In this document: in pieces, positions 1 to 8,243 of the stretch
Layout of the letters: every line of letters starts with the position of its first letter
How positions within the stretch are numbered: the stretch's first letter is position 1
Source: Myxococcales bacterium
GTDB lineage: Bacteria; Myxococcota_A; Polyangia; Polyangiales; Ga0077539
DNA: 64,000 bases
Direction of reading: 5' to 3'
NCBI GenBank assembly: GCA_030652255.1
Contig: JAUSAZ010000012.1
Coordinates: 17,049-81,048, forward strand
The notes under the pieces: model-generated
What the model was told of the DNA's origin: nothing
The model's input: the letters and a program-made list of their open reading frames with translations, nothing else
The model's database searches: none
Made by a program: the position numbers and the translations under genes

Positions 1-849
1 TGGATCGAGCACGAGGCAGGTGCCCTCCACGCCGGGCGGCGCCGACACCGGCCGGCCGAAGCGCAGCGCCCGCGCCGTCTCCTCGTCCACCGTCGCCGTG
101 GGCATCCAGCTCGCGGCCCGCGACCACCCCTCCACCGCCGCCCGGACCTCGTCCTTCATCGCGTCGTCGCCGCGCGCCGCGATCATCAGCGCCGCGCCGT
201 CGAAGGCCCCGTCGAGCGTGAAGCCCCCCGAGCGCGTGCGCCGCAGCGCCGTGAGGTGCCCGCGGGTGCCGAGCGCGAGCGCCAGGTCACGCGCAAGGGA
301 GCGCACGTAGAAGCCCTTGCTCACCGCCACCGAGAGCGCGCACTCCGGGGGCTCGGCGCGCACCGCGGTCACCACGGCCTCGCGCAGCACGACCTCCCGG
401 GCCTCGGGCACCACCACCTCGCCGCGGCGCGCGCGGGCGTGCATGGCCTCGCCGTCGACCTTGATCGCGCTCACCACCGGCGGCACCTGCGAGATGGTCC
501 CGACCATGGCCGCGAGCGCGGCCTCGATGGCGTCGCGGGTCGGCGCGAGGGTGCCCTCCGGGGCGCGCGCGATCACCTCGCCCTCCGCGTCGAGGGTGTC
601 GGTCTCGGCGCCGAAGCCCACCGTGGCGTCGTAGGCCTTGTCGTCGGCCGAGAGGTGCGCCGAGAGCTTCGTCGCCTCGCCCAGCATCAGCACCAGCACG
701 CCCGTCGCCATCGGGTCGAGGGTGCCCGCGTGGCCCACCTCGCGCTGGCCGAGCGCGCGCCGCGCCGCCGCCACCACGTCGTGGGACGTCGGGCCGCGCG
801 GCTTGTCCACCCGCAGCACGCCGTCGATGGGCGGTCGCCGGGGCGGCAC
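1..849 (-). CDS. truB: tRNA pseudouridine(55) synthase TruB (3' end outside window)
   Basis: Converts U55 in the T-loop of tRNAs to pseudouridine in the cytoplasm. The frame opens with GTG at 849 and continues to base 1 without a stop, so the C-terminus lies outside the window. Near the N-terminus the protein reads IDGVLRVDKPRGPTSHDVV, followed by GHAGTLDPMATGVL, where the Asp (about residue 45) is the catalytic nucleophile of the TruB family. A later SKGFYVRSLARDL block is also typical of TruB. The start lies 4 bases beyond the rbfA stop, so the two are translated as neighbours in the rimP-nusA-infB operon, a widely conserved order. The function call is firm; only the missing C-terminal part is uncertain. 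Confidence 0.95.
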   Translation of the reverse strand, partial: MPPRRPPIDGVLRVDKPRGPTSHDVVAAARRALGQREVGHAGTLDPMATGVLVLMLGEATKLSAHLSADDKAYDATVGFGAETDTLDAEGEVIARAPEGTLAPTRDAIEAALAAMVGTISQVPPVVSAIKVDGEAMHARARRGEVVVPEAREVVLREAVVTAVRAEPPECALSVAVSKGFYVRSLARDLALALGTRGHLTALRRTRSGGFTLDGAFDGAALMIAARGDDAMKDEVRAAVEGWSRAASWMPTATVDEETARALRFGRPVSAPPGVEGTCLVLDP

Positions 850-852
850 CGG

Positions 853-1278
853 TCAGTCCGGCTCGCCGGGCTTCGGGTCTTCGCTCGGGGCGGGCGGCGG
901 GGCCTTCAGCTCCTCGCCCACCTCGCGCAGGAGCGCGTCGAGGCGCACCAGGTCGTCGCGGTTGGCGTCGAGGGAGAAGTGCAGCTCCGGCGCGTGCCGC
1001 AGCCCCAGCCGCGGCGCGAGTTTCGATCGGATCATGGACGCCAGCTTGTCGAGCCGGCGCCCCGCCACCTTCGCGCGGATCCCGCCGGGGTCGTCGCCCA
1101 TCAGCACGAAGCCGACCTGCGCCTGCGAGACGTCCTCCGCAACCTTGGTCGCGGTGATCACCACGCCCTCCAGCCGCGGGTCGCGGAACTCCTGCGACAG
1201 CATCACCGCGAGCTCCTGGGTGATGCGCGAACCGACCCGCGCCGCGCGGTGTCCGGTCTCAGCCTTCTTCACTGCCAC
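853..1278 (-). CDS. rbfA: 30S ribosome-binding factor RbfA
   Basis: A 141-residue cytoplasmic factor that binds the maturing 30S subunit and helps process the 16S rRNA 5' end. The core matches the family: RVGSRITQELAVMLSQEF near the N-terminus, then FRDPRLEGVVITATKV, then a central VGFVLMG strand. The C-terminal residues 115-141 are an acidic, Pro-rich tail that looks like a lineage extension. The GTG start at 1278 lies 20 bases inside the upstream DUF503 gene, which points to translational coupling. truB follows 4 bases after its stop. The position between ylxP and truB supports the assignment. Confidence 0.93.
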   Translation of the reverse strand: MAVKKAETGHRAARVGSRITQELAVMLSQEFRDPRLEGVVITATKVAEDVSQAQVGFVLMGDDPGGIRAKVAGRRLDKLASMIRSKLAPRLGLRHAPELHFSLDANRDDLVRLDALLREVGEELKAPPPAPSEDPKPGEPD

Positions 1279-1636
1279 CGAACTTCTCCATCAACCCCGA
1301 GGCGTCATCCATCTCGCTGCCGCCCGGGAGCGCCTCGTCGTCGGGGTAGACCACGAAGGCCAGCTCGCGGCCGCTCACCAGCGCGGCGCCCGCCACCGCG
1401 GAGCCCACCGCGGCGGTCACCTTGTCGAGCACCTCGTTGACGTGCCCGCGCTCGGTCGAGATCGCCGAGACCGCCAGCGTCGCCACCTGCCAGCGCTCCT
1501 GGTCGCCGACCTCGGCCACCGCCACGTTGAAGCGCGCGCGCACCCGATCGACGGCCCTACGCACCACCGCGCGACGGTCTTTGAGGGAGTGGGCCGCGGG
1601 GAGGTGCAGCCGCAGCCGGAGGAGCCCGATCACCAT
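1259..1636 (-). CDS. ylxP: YlxP-like DUF503 protein
   Basis: A 125-residue protein of the DUF503/YlxP family, usually found next to rbfA; its biochemical role is not settled, although a ribosome-maturation role is suspected from this context. Visible family features are the N-terminal strand MVIGLLRLRLHLPAAHSLKD, with the characteristic SLKDRRAVVR turn, and FNVAVAEVGDQERWQVATLA in the middle. The C-terminus (from about residue 97) is an acidic tail ending in SEEG. ATG at 1636 follows the upstream unknown gene by only 7 bases, and its end overlaps rbfA by 20 bases, so it sits inside the operon and is probably co-translated with rbfA. Confidence 0.85.
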   Translation of the reverse strand: MVIGLLRLRLHLPAAHSLKDRRAVVRRAVDRVRARFNVAVAEVGDQERWQVATLAVSAISTERGHVNEVLDKVTAAVGSAVAGAALVSGRELAFVVYPDDEALPGGSEMDDASGLMEKFGGSEEG

Positions 1637-1643
1637 CGCCCGA

Positions 1644-2138
1644 TCACTCCGCGCGCCACTGCACGCGCAGCCCGCCGTCGCACTCCACGGCAGCCTTGAG
1701 GGCGTCCCGAAGTCCGCGGAGCATCACCGCCGCCAGAAGCTCCGGCTGCGACTCCCGCTCCTCCTCGGTCGGCTCGCGCCGGCCGCTGAGCACCTCGAGC
1801 ACCGACGCCGGATCGACCTTCCGGCGCTGCTTCAGCTCGAACTCCTCGGCCACCACGCGCGCGATGTAGGCCGCCGCGGCGACGCGCCGGTTCTGCCGCA
1901 GGACGTTGGCGACGCGCACCGCCATCTTCTTGCAGCGGACCGGCGAGAAGCGGCCCGAGCGCGGCCCCCGGGCGGACCACTCCCAGGGCTTGCCCGAGAC
2001 CTCCGTCACGGCGGCCATGACCGCCTCGAAGGGGTCGCGGCCCTCCCAGGGGTAGTCCCACGAGCCCGGCAGCTCATCGCCGTCCTCGTCGAGGATCTGG
2101 AACCGAGTCGCGCCGGACATCCGAACCTGCATGGCCAC
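1644..2138 (-). CDS. unknown protein inside the infB-rbfA operon
   Basis: A 164-residue protein with no family I recognise. The GTG at 2138 is the longest start; an ATG at 2132 (two codons later) is an equally good choice. It has no signal peptide or membrane segment, so it should be cytosolic. The middle (residues 65-105) is basic and helix-rich, with CKKMAVRVANVLRQNRR, which would suit RNA or ribosome contact, while the C-terminal third is acidic then amphipathic. It is placed between infB (35 bases upstream) and ylxP (7 bases downstream) on the same strand, so it is co-expressed with ribosome-maturation genes. A role in translation is inference from context only. Confidence 0.75.
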   Translation of the reverse strand: MAMQVRMSGATRFQILDEDGDELPGSWDYPWEGRDPFEAVMAAVTEVSGKPWEWSARGPRSGRFSPVRCKKMAVRVANVLRQNRRVAAAAYIARVVAEEFELKQRRKVDPASVLEVLSGRREPTEEERESQPELLAAVMLRGLRDALKAAVECDGGLRVQWRAE

Positions 2139-2173
2139 TTCTCAGACCTCTTCCACCGCCGCGGGTCGCCCGG

Positions 2174-5023
2174 TCAGAGGCGCGCCGCGACCTCCTCGAG
2201 CTCGTACACCTCGATGATGTCCGCAGCCTTGATCTCCGGGGTGTTGTCGAGCGCGATGCCGCACTCGAAGCCCTGCGTGACCTCCTTGACGTCGTCCTTG
2301 ATGCGGCGGAGCGAGCCGAGCTTGCCCTCCCACTTCACGACGCCGTCGCGACGGAGCCGCGCGCGGGCGTTCCGCTTCACGACGCCTTCGGTCACCATGC
2401 AGCCCGCCACGACGCCGGTCTTGGTGATGTTGAACACCATCCGGACCTCCGCCTTGCCGAGCGGCTTCTCGATGAAGGTCGGCTTGAGCTGACCCAGCAT
2501 CAGCGCCCGCACGTCGTCCACGGCCTCGTAGATGATCGTGTAGAACTTCAGCGCCACCCGCGCCTCGTCGGCCGCCGCCTGCGCCTTGCCGGCCGGGCGG
2601 ACGTTGAAGCCGATGATCACCGCGTTGGACGCCGACGCCAGCTGCACGTCGGTCTCGGTGATGGCGCCCACCGCGCCGTGGATCACCGACACCCGCACCT
2701 TCTCCGTCGACAGCGACGTGAGCGCCTTCTTCAGGCCCTCCACCGCGCCCTGCGCATCAGCCTTGACCACCAGGTTGATGTTGATCTGCGCCGCGTCGCC
2801 GCTGATGGCCGCCGCGACCCTCGCCGCGAGGTCGTCGCTCGGGCGCGACTCCATCGGGCGCTTGGTGAGCATCTTGATCTGCTCGGCCACCTCCTGCGCC
2901 TTGCGCAGGTCGGCCGCCACGTAGAGCTTGTCGCCCGCGGTCGGGACCTCGCTCAGGCCCACGATCTCGACCGGCGTGCTGGGCCCCGCCTTGTCGATGA
3001 GCTTGCCGCGGTCGTCGTACATCGCGCGGATGCGTCCGTAGGCCGCCCCCACGAGCACCGCGTCGCCGTTGCGCAGCACGCCCTCCTGCACGAGCAGGCG
3101 CGCCACCGGGCCGCGGCCCTTGTCCAGCTTCGCCTCGAAGACGGTGCCCACCGCGGGGCGCTTCGGGTCGGCCTTCAGCTCGAGGAGCTCGTTCTGGTTC
3201 GCGAGGTTCTCGAGCAGGTCTTCGATGCCGGTGCGCGCCTTGGCGCTCACCTTCACCACGAGCACGTCGCCGCCGTCGCGCTCGGTGATCACGTCGTACT
3301 GGAGCAGCTGGTTGAGCACCCGGTCGGGGTTCGCGTCCGGCTTGTCCATCTTGTTGAGCGCCACCACGATGGGCGTCTTGGCCGCCTTGGCGTGGTTGAT
3401 CGCCTCGATGGTCGTCGGCATCACGCCGTCGTCCGCCGCGACCACCAGCACCGCGACGTCCGTCAGCTGCGCGCCGCGCGAGCGCAGCGACGTGAAGGCC
3501 TCGTGACCCGGCGTGTCGAAGAAGACCACCATCCCCTTCGGGGTGCTCACGCGGTACGCGCGCACCTCCTGGGTGATGCCGCCGGCCTCGCCCTCGGCCA
3601 CGCGCATCCCGAGGATGGCGTCGAGGAGGGTCGTCTTGCCGTGGTCGACGTGGCCCATCACCGTGACCACCGGCGCGCGGGGCACCAGCGGCGACGGCTC
3701 GAAGGTCGCGAGCGCCGTCTTCACGATCTCGTCGAGGTTGAGCGCGACGTCCTCGACCGAGTAGCCGAACTCGTTCGCGAGGATCTTCGCGGTCTCCGCG
3801 TCGAGCGTGGAGTTGATGTTCTTCCCCTTCTCGCCCATCTGGATGAGCTTGAGGAGGACGTCCGTCGCCTTGAGGCTCATCCGACGCGCCAGCTCCTGGA
3901 GGGAGATCTGCGCCTCGATCTTGATGACCTTCTTGTGCTGCGACATCTCCGTCAGCGCCACGGGCTTGGCGGGGCCGCCGCGCTGGCCGAAGGGGATGGG
4001 CTTGAAGCGCCCGGTCTTCGGGTCGAACACGCCCGGCGAGCGGGCGGGGCCGGTGACCATCGGACGACGGATGCCCGTGCCCGAGGCCGCCGGCGGCTTC
4101 GTCTCGATGAAGCGGTTGCCCGCGGCCGGGCGCGAGCTCGACATGTTGGACGAGGGCCCCTGGCGGGACGCCTCGTAGACGACCGTGCGCGTCACTGGAT
4201 CCCAGCGCGCGATGCCGCTCTTCTGCTGCGGGGGCGGCGGGGTGCTCGGGCGCGGCGCCTCGACGGGCTTCGCCTCGACCACCTGCGCGGCCGCGGGCGC
4301 CGGACGGATCTCGGGCTCGGCGACGGGCTCGGGCTTCGCTTCGACCACCGCCGGGGCCTCGACCTTCACGGGCTCGGCGACGGGCTCGGCCTTCGCTTCG
4401 ACCACCGCCGGGGCCTCGACCTTCGCGGGCTCCGCGACGACGACAGGCTCGGCGACCTTCGGGGCCTCGACCTTCGGGGCCTCGGCGACCTTCGGGGCCT
4501 CGACCTTCGGGGCCTCGGCCTTCGGGATCTCGGCCTTCGGGGTCTCGACGACCGGCGGGGCCTCGACCTTCGGGGCCTCGACGACCTTCGGGGCCTCGGC
4601 CTTCGGGGCCTCGACCTTCGCAGGCTCTTCGACGGGGGCCACGGGCTCGGGCCTCGCGGGCTCCTCGACCCGGGCTTCGGCGACCGGGGGCGCGGCCTCG
4701 ACCTTCGTGGGCTCCTTCGTCACGGCGGCCGGCGGAGGGGCCTCGGCGACGCGGACCACGGGCTTCGGCGCGACCTTCGGTGCGGGCGCAGGCGGGGGCT
4801 CGACGCGCTTGAGCTTCTTCACTCCAGGCGCGACCTCGACCTCGACGAACTGCGCCTGCTTCTCACGAAGCAGGGACGTCCGGATCTGGTCGAGGTAGGC
4901 CCCGTCGACCTTCGACATCTTGTTCTTCACTTCAATGCCGAGCGCGCGGATCTTCAGGAGTACGGCGTCCGTATCCATCTTGAGATCCTCCGCGATCTCA
5001 TAAACCCTCACCGTACCCTGCAT
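2174..5023 (-). CDS. infB: translation initiation factor IF-2
   Basis: A 949-residue GTPase that places initiator tRNA on the 30S subunit and promotes subunit joining. Residues 1-55 form an IF2_N module starting [14 protein letters not shown]. Residues about 80-260 are a low-complexity Pro/Ala/Val/Glu/Lys linker. A second IF2_N module lies near 370-425. The G domain has G1 GHVDHGKT (457-464), G3 DTPGH (503-507) and G4 NKMD (557-560), followed by the usual domains II-IV. I chose ATG 5023 because its first base overlaps the ylxR stop and the IF2_N homology begins there; an in-frame extension to 5455 is only the antisense-free read-through of ylxR. Longer than the E. coli protein mainly because of the linker. 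Confidence 0.97.
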   Translation of the reverse strand: MQGTVRVYEIAEDLKMDTDAVLLKIRALGIEVKNKMSKVDGAYLDQIRTSLLREKQAQFVEVEVAPGVKKLKRVEPPPAPAPKVAPKPVVRVAEAPPPAAVTKEPTKVEAAPPVAEARVEEPARPEPVAPVEEPAKVEAPKAEAPKVVEAPKVEAPPVVETPKAEIPKAEAPKVEAPKVAEAPKVEAPKVAEPVVVAEPAKVEAPAVVEAKAEPVAEPVKVEAPAVVEAKPEPVAEPEIRPAPAAAQVVEAKPVEAPRPSTPPPPQQKSGIARWDPVTRTVVYEASRQGPSSNMSSSRPAAGNRFIETKPPAASGTGIRRPMVTGPARSPGVFDPKTGRFKPIPFGQRGGPAKPVALTEMSQHKKVIKIEAQISLQELARRMSLKATDVLLKLIQMGEKGKNINSTLDAETAKILANEFGYSVEDVALNLDEIVKTALATFEPSPLVPRAPVVTVMGHVDHGKTTLLDAILGMRVAEGEAGGITQEVRAYRVSTPKGMVVFFDTPGHEAFTSLRSRGAQLTDVAVLVVAADDGVMPTTIEAINHAKAAKTPIVVALNKMDKPDANPDRVLNQLLQYDVITERDGGDVLVVKVSAKARTGIEDLLENLANQNELLELKADPKRPAVGTVFEAKLDKGRGPVARLLVQEGVLRNGDAVLVGAAYGRIRAMYDDRGKLIDKAGPSTPVEIVGLSEVPTAGDKLYVAADLRKAQEVAEQIKMLTKRPMESRPSDDLAARVAAAISGDAAQININLVVKADAQGAVEGLKKALTSLSTEKVRVSVIHGAVGAITETDVQLASASNAVIIGFNVRPAGKAQAAADEARVALKFYTIIYEAVDDVRALMLGQLKPTFIEKPLGKAEVRMVFNITKTGVVAGCMVTEGVVKRNARARLRRDGVVKWEGKLGSLRRIKDDVKEVTQGFECGIALDNTPEIKAADIIEVYELEEVAARL
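4300..4640 (-). repeat. degenerate coding repeat in the IF-2 linker
   Basis: Within infB the DNA repeats short units that encode variations of K-V-E-A-P and K-V-A-E-A-P, visible on the plus strand as recurring gcctcgaccttcgg blocks. Period is mostly 15-18 bases and copies differ slightly. The product is a flexible linker between the two N-terminal IF2_N modules. Such tracts expand and contract by slippage, so length should vary between strains. Confidence 0.8.
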
Positions 5024-5613
5024 CAGTCCTCCAGTGTCCCAAGGCGATCGACCGTCGCGGCGAGCTCCGCCGCGATGCGCGCTTCCCGGATCGCGAGGAG
5101 AGAGACCTCCCCGCGGCCGAGCAGCGCGCCGAATTCCTGCTTCGTTGCGTAGGGCGCCGACCGGCGCGCGCCCTCTGCGATGGACCGCGCGTTGCCGCCC
5201 GCGTCCTTCGCCACCAGCACCAGGTGCGCCTGCCCCTTGGCGACGGCCGTGTCCACGGCCTCCGCCCCGATGGCCAGCGACTTCGTCCGCGAGGCGACCA
5301 GCAGCAGCGAGGTGATCCGCTGCGCCATCGCCGCCCGCAGCTCCGCGAGCAGCGCCCCCGCGTCGAGGTCGCGCCGCGCCTCGACCTTGAGCGACCGCTC
5401 GGCCGCGTGGCGCTTCACCATCGTCGCGACGCACGCCTTCGTCGGGTGCACCCACGCCCCGCGCCCGCTCTTCACGGCGCGCGGGTCGAGGGCGAGGCCC
5501 TGCTCGGGGCCGACCACCACGCGCACGAGCTCGTCCCGCTCGCCACGCAGCCGACAGGCCACGCAGGTGCGCTCGGGGGACTTCGTGTTCGTGCTGCCCG
5601 GCGTGCTCATCAC
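5023..5613 (-). CDS. ylxR: YlxR (DUF448) domain fused to an L7Ae/YlxQ-like RNA-binding domain
   Basis: A 196-residue cytosolic protein combining two modules that are separate genes (ylxR and ylxQ) between nusA and infB in Bacillus. Residues 13-90 are YlxR: RTCVACRLRGERDELVRVVV, then LDPRAVKSGRGAWVHP and a basic segment. Residues about 95-180 read ITSLLLVASRTKSLAIGAEA and later AHLVLVAKDAGGNA, the pattern of the L7Ae/YlxQ fold that binds kink-turn RNA. Start is GTG 5613 or ATG 5610, just after the nusA stop; the stop overlaps the infB ATG by one base. YlxR proteins are linked to RNase P and transcription control in other bacteria; the role here is inferred from that and from the operon. Confidence 0.88.
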   Translation of the reverse strand: MMSTPGSTNTKSPERTCVACRLRGERDELVRVVVGPEQGLALDPRAVKSGRGAWVHPTKACVATMVKRHAAERSLKVEARRDLDAGALLAELRAAMAQRITSLLLVASRTKSLAIGAEAVDTAVAKGQAHLVLVAKDAGGNARSIAEGARRSAPYATKQEFGALLGRGEVSLLAIREARIAAELAATVDRLGTLED

Positions 5614-5614
5614 G

Positions 5615-7279
5615 TCACCCGTCCAGCGACTCGCCGCGCTCGGCGTTCTCGGCCCGGAGCGCCTTGCGGGCCTCCTCGATGACCTTCTGCTCGGAGCTCA
5701 GGAAGGTCTGCGCGCCCAGCTTGATCTGCCGCACCTTGCGCAGGCCGAGGCCCGTGTCGCGGAGGAGCGAGTCCTCGTGCGTGGTGTGCAGCTGCTCGAC
5801 GGTGCCGACGCCCGCGGACGTCAGCAGGTTGATGGTGTGCTCGCCGACGCCGCGCACGAAGAGCAGGCGCTCGCGCTCGCTCAGGGGCTCGGTGCGCCGC
5901 GAGGCCTCGCGGATGCGCCGCTGCCGGAGCTCCTCCATCGCGGTCTCCGCCGACGACTTGATGCGGTCGGCGTTCTCCGCGCCGCCCAAGCCCGGGATGC
6001 CCGCGAGCTCGTCGGTGCTGGCCTCGGCGACCTCCTCCAGCGAGCGGAAGCCCAGCTTGTACATCGTCTGCGCGATGCTCGGGGTGACCCCGGGGATGAG
6101 GGAGAGGGCGTTGATCGACTCCTCCTCCATCTGCTTGAACTTGCTCTCGGAGATGATGTCGAGCTTCCACCCGGTGAGCTGCGAGGCGAGCCGGACGTTC
6201 TGCCCCTTGCGCCCGATGGCCAGGGAGAGCTTCTCGTCGGACACCACCAGCTCCATGGCGTGGTCGGCCTCGTTGACCAGCACGCGGGAGATCTCCGCCG
6301 GCGCGATGGCGTTGCAGACGTAGCGCGCCGGGTCGCGGTCGTAGGGCACGATGTCGATGCGCTCGCCGCGAAGCTCCTGCACCACGGCCTGCACCCGCGA
6401 GCCCTTCACGCCCACGCACGCGCCCACCGGGTCGACGTCGAGGTCGCGCGAGGACACCGCGATCTTGCTGCGCACGCCGGGCTCACGCGCCGCGGCGACG
6501 ATCTTCACGATGCCCTCGTAGATCTCCGGGACCTCGGCCTCGAAGAGCTTGATGAGCAGCCCGACGTCGCCGCGGGAGAGCAGCACCTGCGGGCCCTTGG
6601 CCTCGCGGTCGATGTCCTTCACGAAGGCCACGATGCGCTCGCCGGGGCGGTAGCTCTCGCGCGGGACCTGGTCCTTCGCGCGCAGGATGGCCTCGGTGCG
6701 CCCGAGGTCGACGATGATGTCGTTGCGCTCGAAGCGGCGGAAGATGCCGGTGATGATCTCGCCCTTGCGCGAGATGTACTCGTTGAACACCAGCTCGCGC
6801 TCGGCGTCGCGCACGCGCTGGATGATCACCTGCTTGGCCGCCTGCGCCGCGATGCGGCCGAAGCCCTTGCGCAGCGTGGAGAGGTTGAGCACGTCGCCCC
6901 ACTTGGCCTCCTGCTCGGCCGCCTTGCGCTCGTCCTCGCCCCGGTAGAACACCTGGAAGGCCAGCTGCTCGCCGACCTGCGCGTCGGGGTCCATCTTGCG
7001 CGCGACGTCCAGGGAGATCTCCTGGTCGGGCTGCGTGACCGTGTCGACCACGGTCATGTGCTGGTAGAGGTCGACCGCGCCGTCGCGCTCGCTGTAGCGG
7101 GCGACGAGCTCCCGGGTGCCCCCGAGGTGCTTGCGCGCCGCCGACAGGATCGCGCTCTCGAGCGTGAGCACGAGGACCGATCGCTCGATGCCCTTGTCCT
7201 TCGCGACCGCGTCGAGCGTCATGCTCAGATTCAGCGTCTGCTGCGCGGGTGCCTGGGGTGGTTGCTGCTTCGCTGCCAT
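5615..7279 (-). CDS. nusA: transcription termination/antitermination factor NusA
   Basis: A 554-residue RNA polymerase-binding factor that controls pausing, termination and antitermination. The N-terminal domain (about 15-135) contains LNLSMTLDAVAKDKGIE and GAVDLYQHMTVVD; an S1 domain follows at about 140-200 with ISRKGEIITGIFRRFE; KH domains carry GACVGVKGSRVQAVV (near 290) and GRKGQNVRLASQLTGW (near 358). The C-terminus (about 395-550) has helix-hairpin-helix repeats such as IPGVTPSIAQTMYKLG and LFVRGVGEHTINLL, giving an extended NusA as in many Gram-negatives. Six bases separate it from rimP and one base from ylxR, consistent with the classic rimP-nusA-ylxR-infB operon. Confidence 0.97.
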   Translation of the reverse strand: MAAKQQPPQAPAQQTLNLSMTLDAVAKDKGIERSVLVLTLESAILSAARKHLGGTRELVARYSERDGAVDLYQHMTVVDTVTQPDQEISLDVARKMDPDAQVGEQLAFQVFYRGEDERKAAEQEAKWGDVLNLSTLRKGFGRIAAQAAKQVIIQRVRDAERELVFNEYISRKGEIITGIFRRFERNDIIVDLGRTEAILRAKDQVPRESYRPGERIVAFVKDIDREAKGPQVLLSRGDVGLLIKLFEAEVPEIYEGIVKIVAAAREPGVRSKIAVSSRDLDVDPVGACVGVKGSRVQAVVQELRGERIDIVPYDRDPARYVCNAIAPAEISRVLVNEADHAMELVVSDEKLSLAIGRKGQNVRLASQLTGWKLDIISESKFKQMEEESINALSLIPGVTPSIAQTMYKLGFRSLEEVAEASTDELAGIPGLGGAENADRIKSSAETAMEELRQRRIREASRRTEPLSERERLLFVRGVGEHTINLLTSAGVGTVEQLHTTHEDSLLRDTGLGLRKVRQIKLGAQTFLSSEQKVIEEARKALRAENAERGESLDG

Positions 7280-7285
7280 GTCCGT

Positions 7286-7909
7286 TTACCTTCCAGCCTC
7301 GGGCGACTCGTCGCCCGTTGCCTTCGCGACCCCGTCCGTCTTCGGTGGTCGAGGCGCCTTGGGGCCCTTCCCCGGCTTCACCGGCTTGGGGGCTTTGATC
7401 TCCAACAATCGCGCGCGGGACACCTGCCGCCGGGGGATCGCGACCTCGCGACCTCCCATCGACACCCGCACCGCGTACCCGTCACCGTCATCCGTCGTGC
7501 CGAGGAGCGTGGCCTCGAAGGAGGTCTTGCCCTCGAGCGGCCCGCGCGTCCGGACCTTCATCTCGAGCCCTGCGAAGCGATCGAAGTCCTTGCGGGTCTG
7601 CACCGGTCGCTCGAAGCCGGGCGAGCTCACCTCGAGGTCGTAGGCCACCTCGATGCGGTCGTCCTTGTCGAGCAGGTCGGCGACCGCGTGGCTCACCGCC
7701 GCGCACAGGTCGGCGGTGGTGCCGGGGTGCGCGTCGTCGGGCTTCACCCTCGGATCGCCCCCCGGGCGGTCGATGTACAGACGAAGAACACCGCGGCCCG
7801 GACCCTGGAGCCATTCCAGGGCCACGAGCTCCACGCCGCACGATTCGGCGAGGGGCTCGATCTCTCCGCGGAGCTGTTCAACATCGACGCGCACGCACTC
7901 TCCGTTCAC
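7286..7909 (-). CDS. rimP: ribosome maturation factor RimP
   Basis: A 207-residue cytosolic factor needed for 30S subunit maturation. The N-terminal alpha/beta domain shows VELVALEWLQGPGRGVLRLY followed by IDRPGG and, after a short gap, TTADLCAAVSHAVADLLD; the next segment carries YDLEVSSPGFERPV, the signature end of the first RimP domain. The C-terminal SH3-like part runs about 105-165. Residues 170-207 are a Lys/Pro-rich tail beyond the usual 150-residue length. The GTG at 7909 is the first start in frame; a GTG at 7894 is possible. It is the first gene of the operon, so the promoter should lie in 7910-8240. Confidence 0.94.
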   Translation of the reverse strand: MNGECVRVDVEQLRGEIEPLAESCGVELVALEWLQGPGRGVLRLYIDRPGGDPRVKPDDAHPGTTADLCAAVSHAVADLLDKDDRIEVAYDLEVSSPGFERPVQTRKDFDRFAGLEMKVRTRGPLEGKTSFEATLLGTTDDGDGYAVRVSMGGREVAIPRRQVSRARLLEIKAPKPVKPGKGPKAPRPPKTDGVAKATGDESPEAGR

Positions 7910-7993
7910 CCTCTCCGGGGCCCGAACGGTCGCGCGACCAGCGCCGCCTGCTGACGGACCGCGTCGCCCGCCCCGTTGACCCGCCCGGAGCCT

Positions 7994-8022
7994 CCCTCCC
8001 CGCGACGCACCCTCGGGGAGGG
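7994..8022. terminator. perfect 9-bp stem hairpin upstream of rimP
   Basis: CCCTCCCCG at 7994-8002 is the exact reverse complement of CGGGGAGGG at 8014-8022, with an 11-base loop. There is no T-run on either side, so it is not a textbook intrinsic terminator. On the minus strand it lies about 85 bases before rimP and 220 bases after the OmpA gene. It could terminate the OmpA transcript or act in the rimP leader. Confidence 0.35.
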
Positions 8023-8131
8023 TGGTGGAGGTTCAGGGGACGACCGGACAGGAGCGGAGCATCGGCGAGGCACGGTGATTCCGAGAGAGGTCGGACTCAC
8101 CAGTCTGCCCCCCACCGCGAACGGGAGGAGC

Positions 8132-8146
8132 AGAACCGATGGTTCT
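8132..8146. promoter_or_regulatory. small palindrome, possible operator
   Basis: AGAACC and GGTTCT form a perfect 6-bp inverted repeat around the triplet GAT. It lies in a stretch that is less GC-rich than its surroundings, upstream of the rimP operon on the minus strand. A protein-binding site is possible, but a six-base arm can occur by chance. Confidence 0.2.
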
Positions 8147-8243
8147 CGGGGGGGCACCCGGATGGGAAGAAGAGACATCCCCGAGGACGGCGGCCCATGT
8201 ACCATCGTCCAACGCAGAGCACAAGCGCGCTCTGCGCAGACCG

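Larger units (their letters stand above)
7910..8243. other. intergenic region upstream of the rimP operon
   Basis: This 334-base stretch lies between the end of the OmpA-family gene and the rimP start, both on the minus strand. It must hold the operon promoter and probably the terminator of the upstream gene. I see two inverted repeats (listed separately) but no convincing promoter hexamer pair. A 63-codon minus-strand frame at 8033-8224 has no recognisable features and I do not call it a gene. Confidence 0.6.

Noticed and set aside
2678..5152. 824-codon plus-strand frame
   Set aside because: Antisense to infB; composed of His/Arg/Leu-Gly repeats that mirror the IF-2 linker.
8033..8224. 63-codon minus-strand frame before rimP
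   Set aside because: No signal, no motif and no ribosome binding site; it lies over two small inverted repeats.
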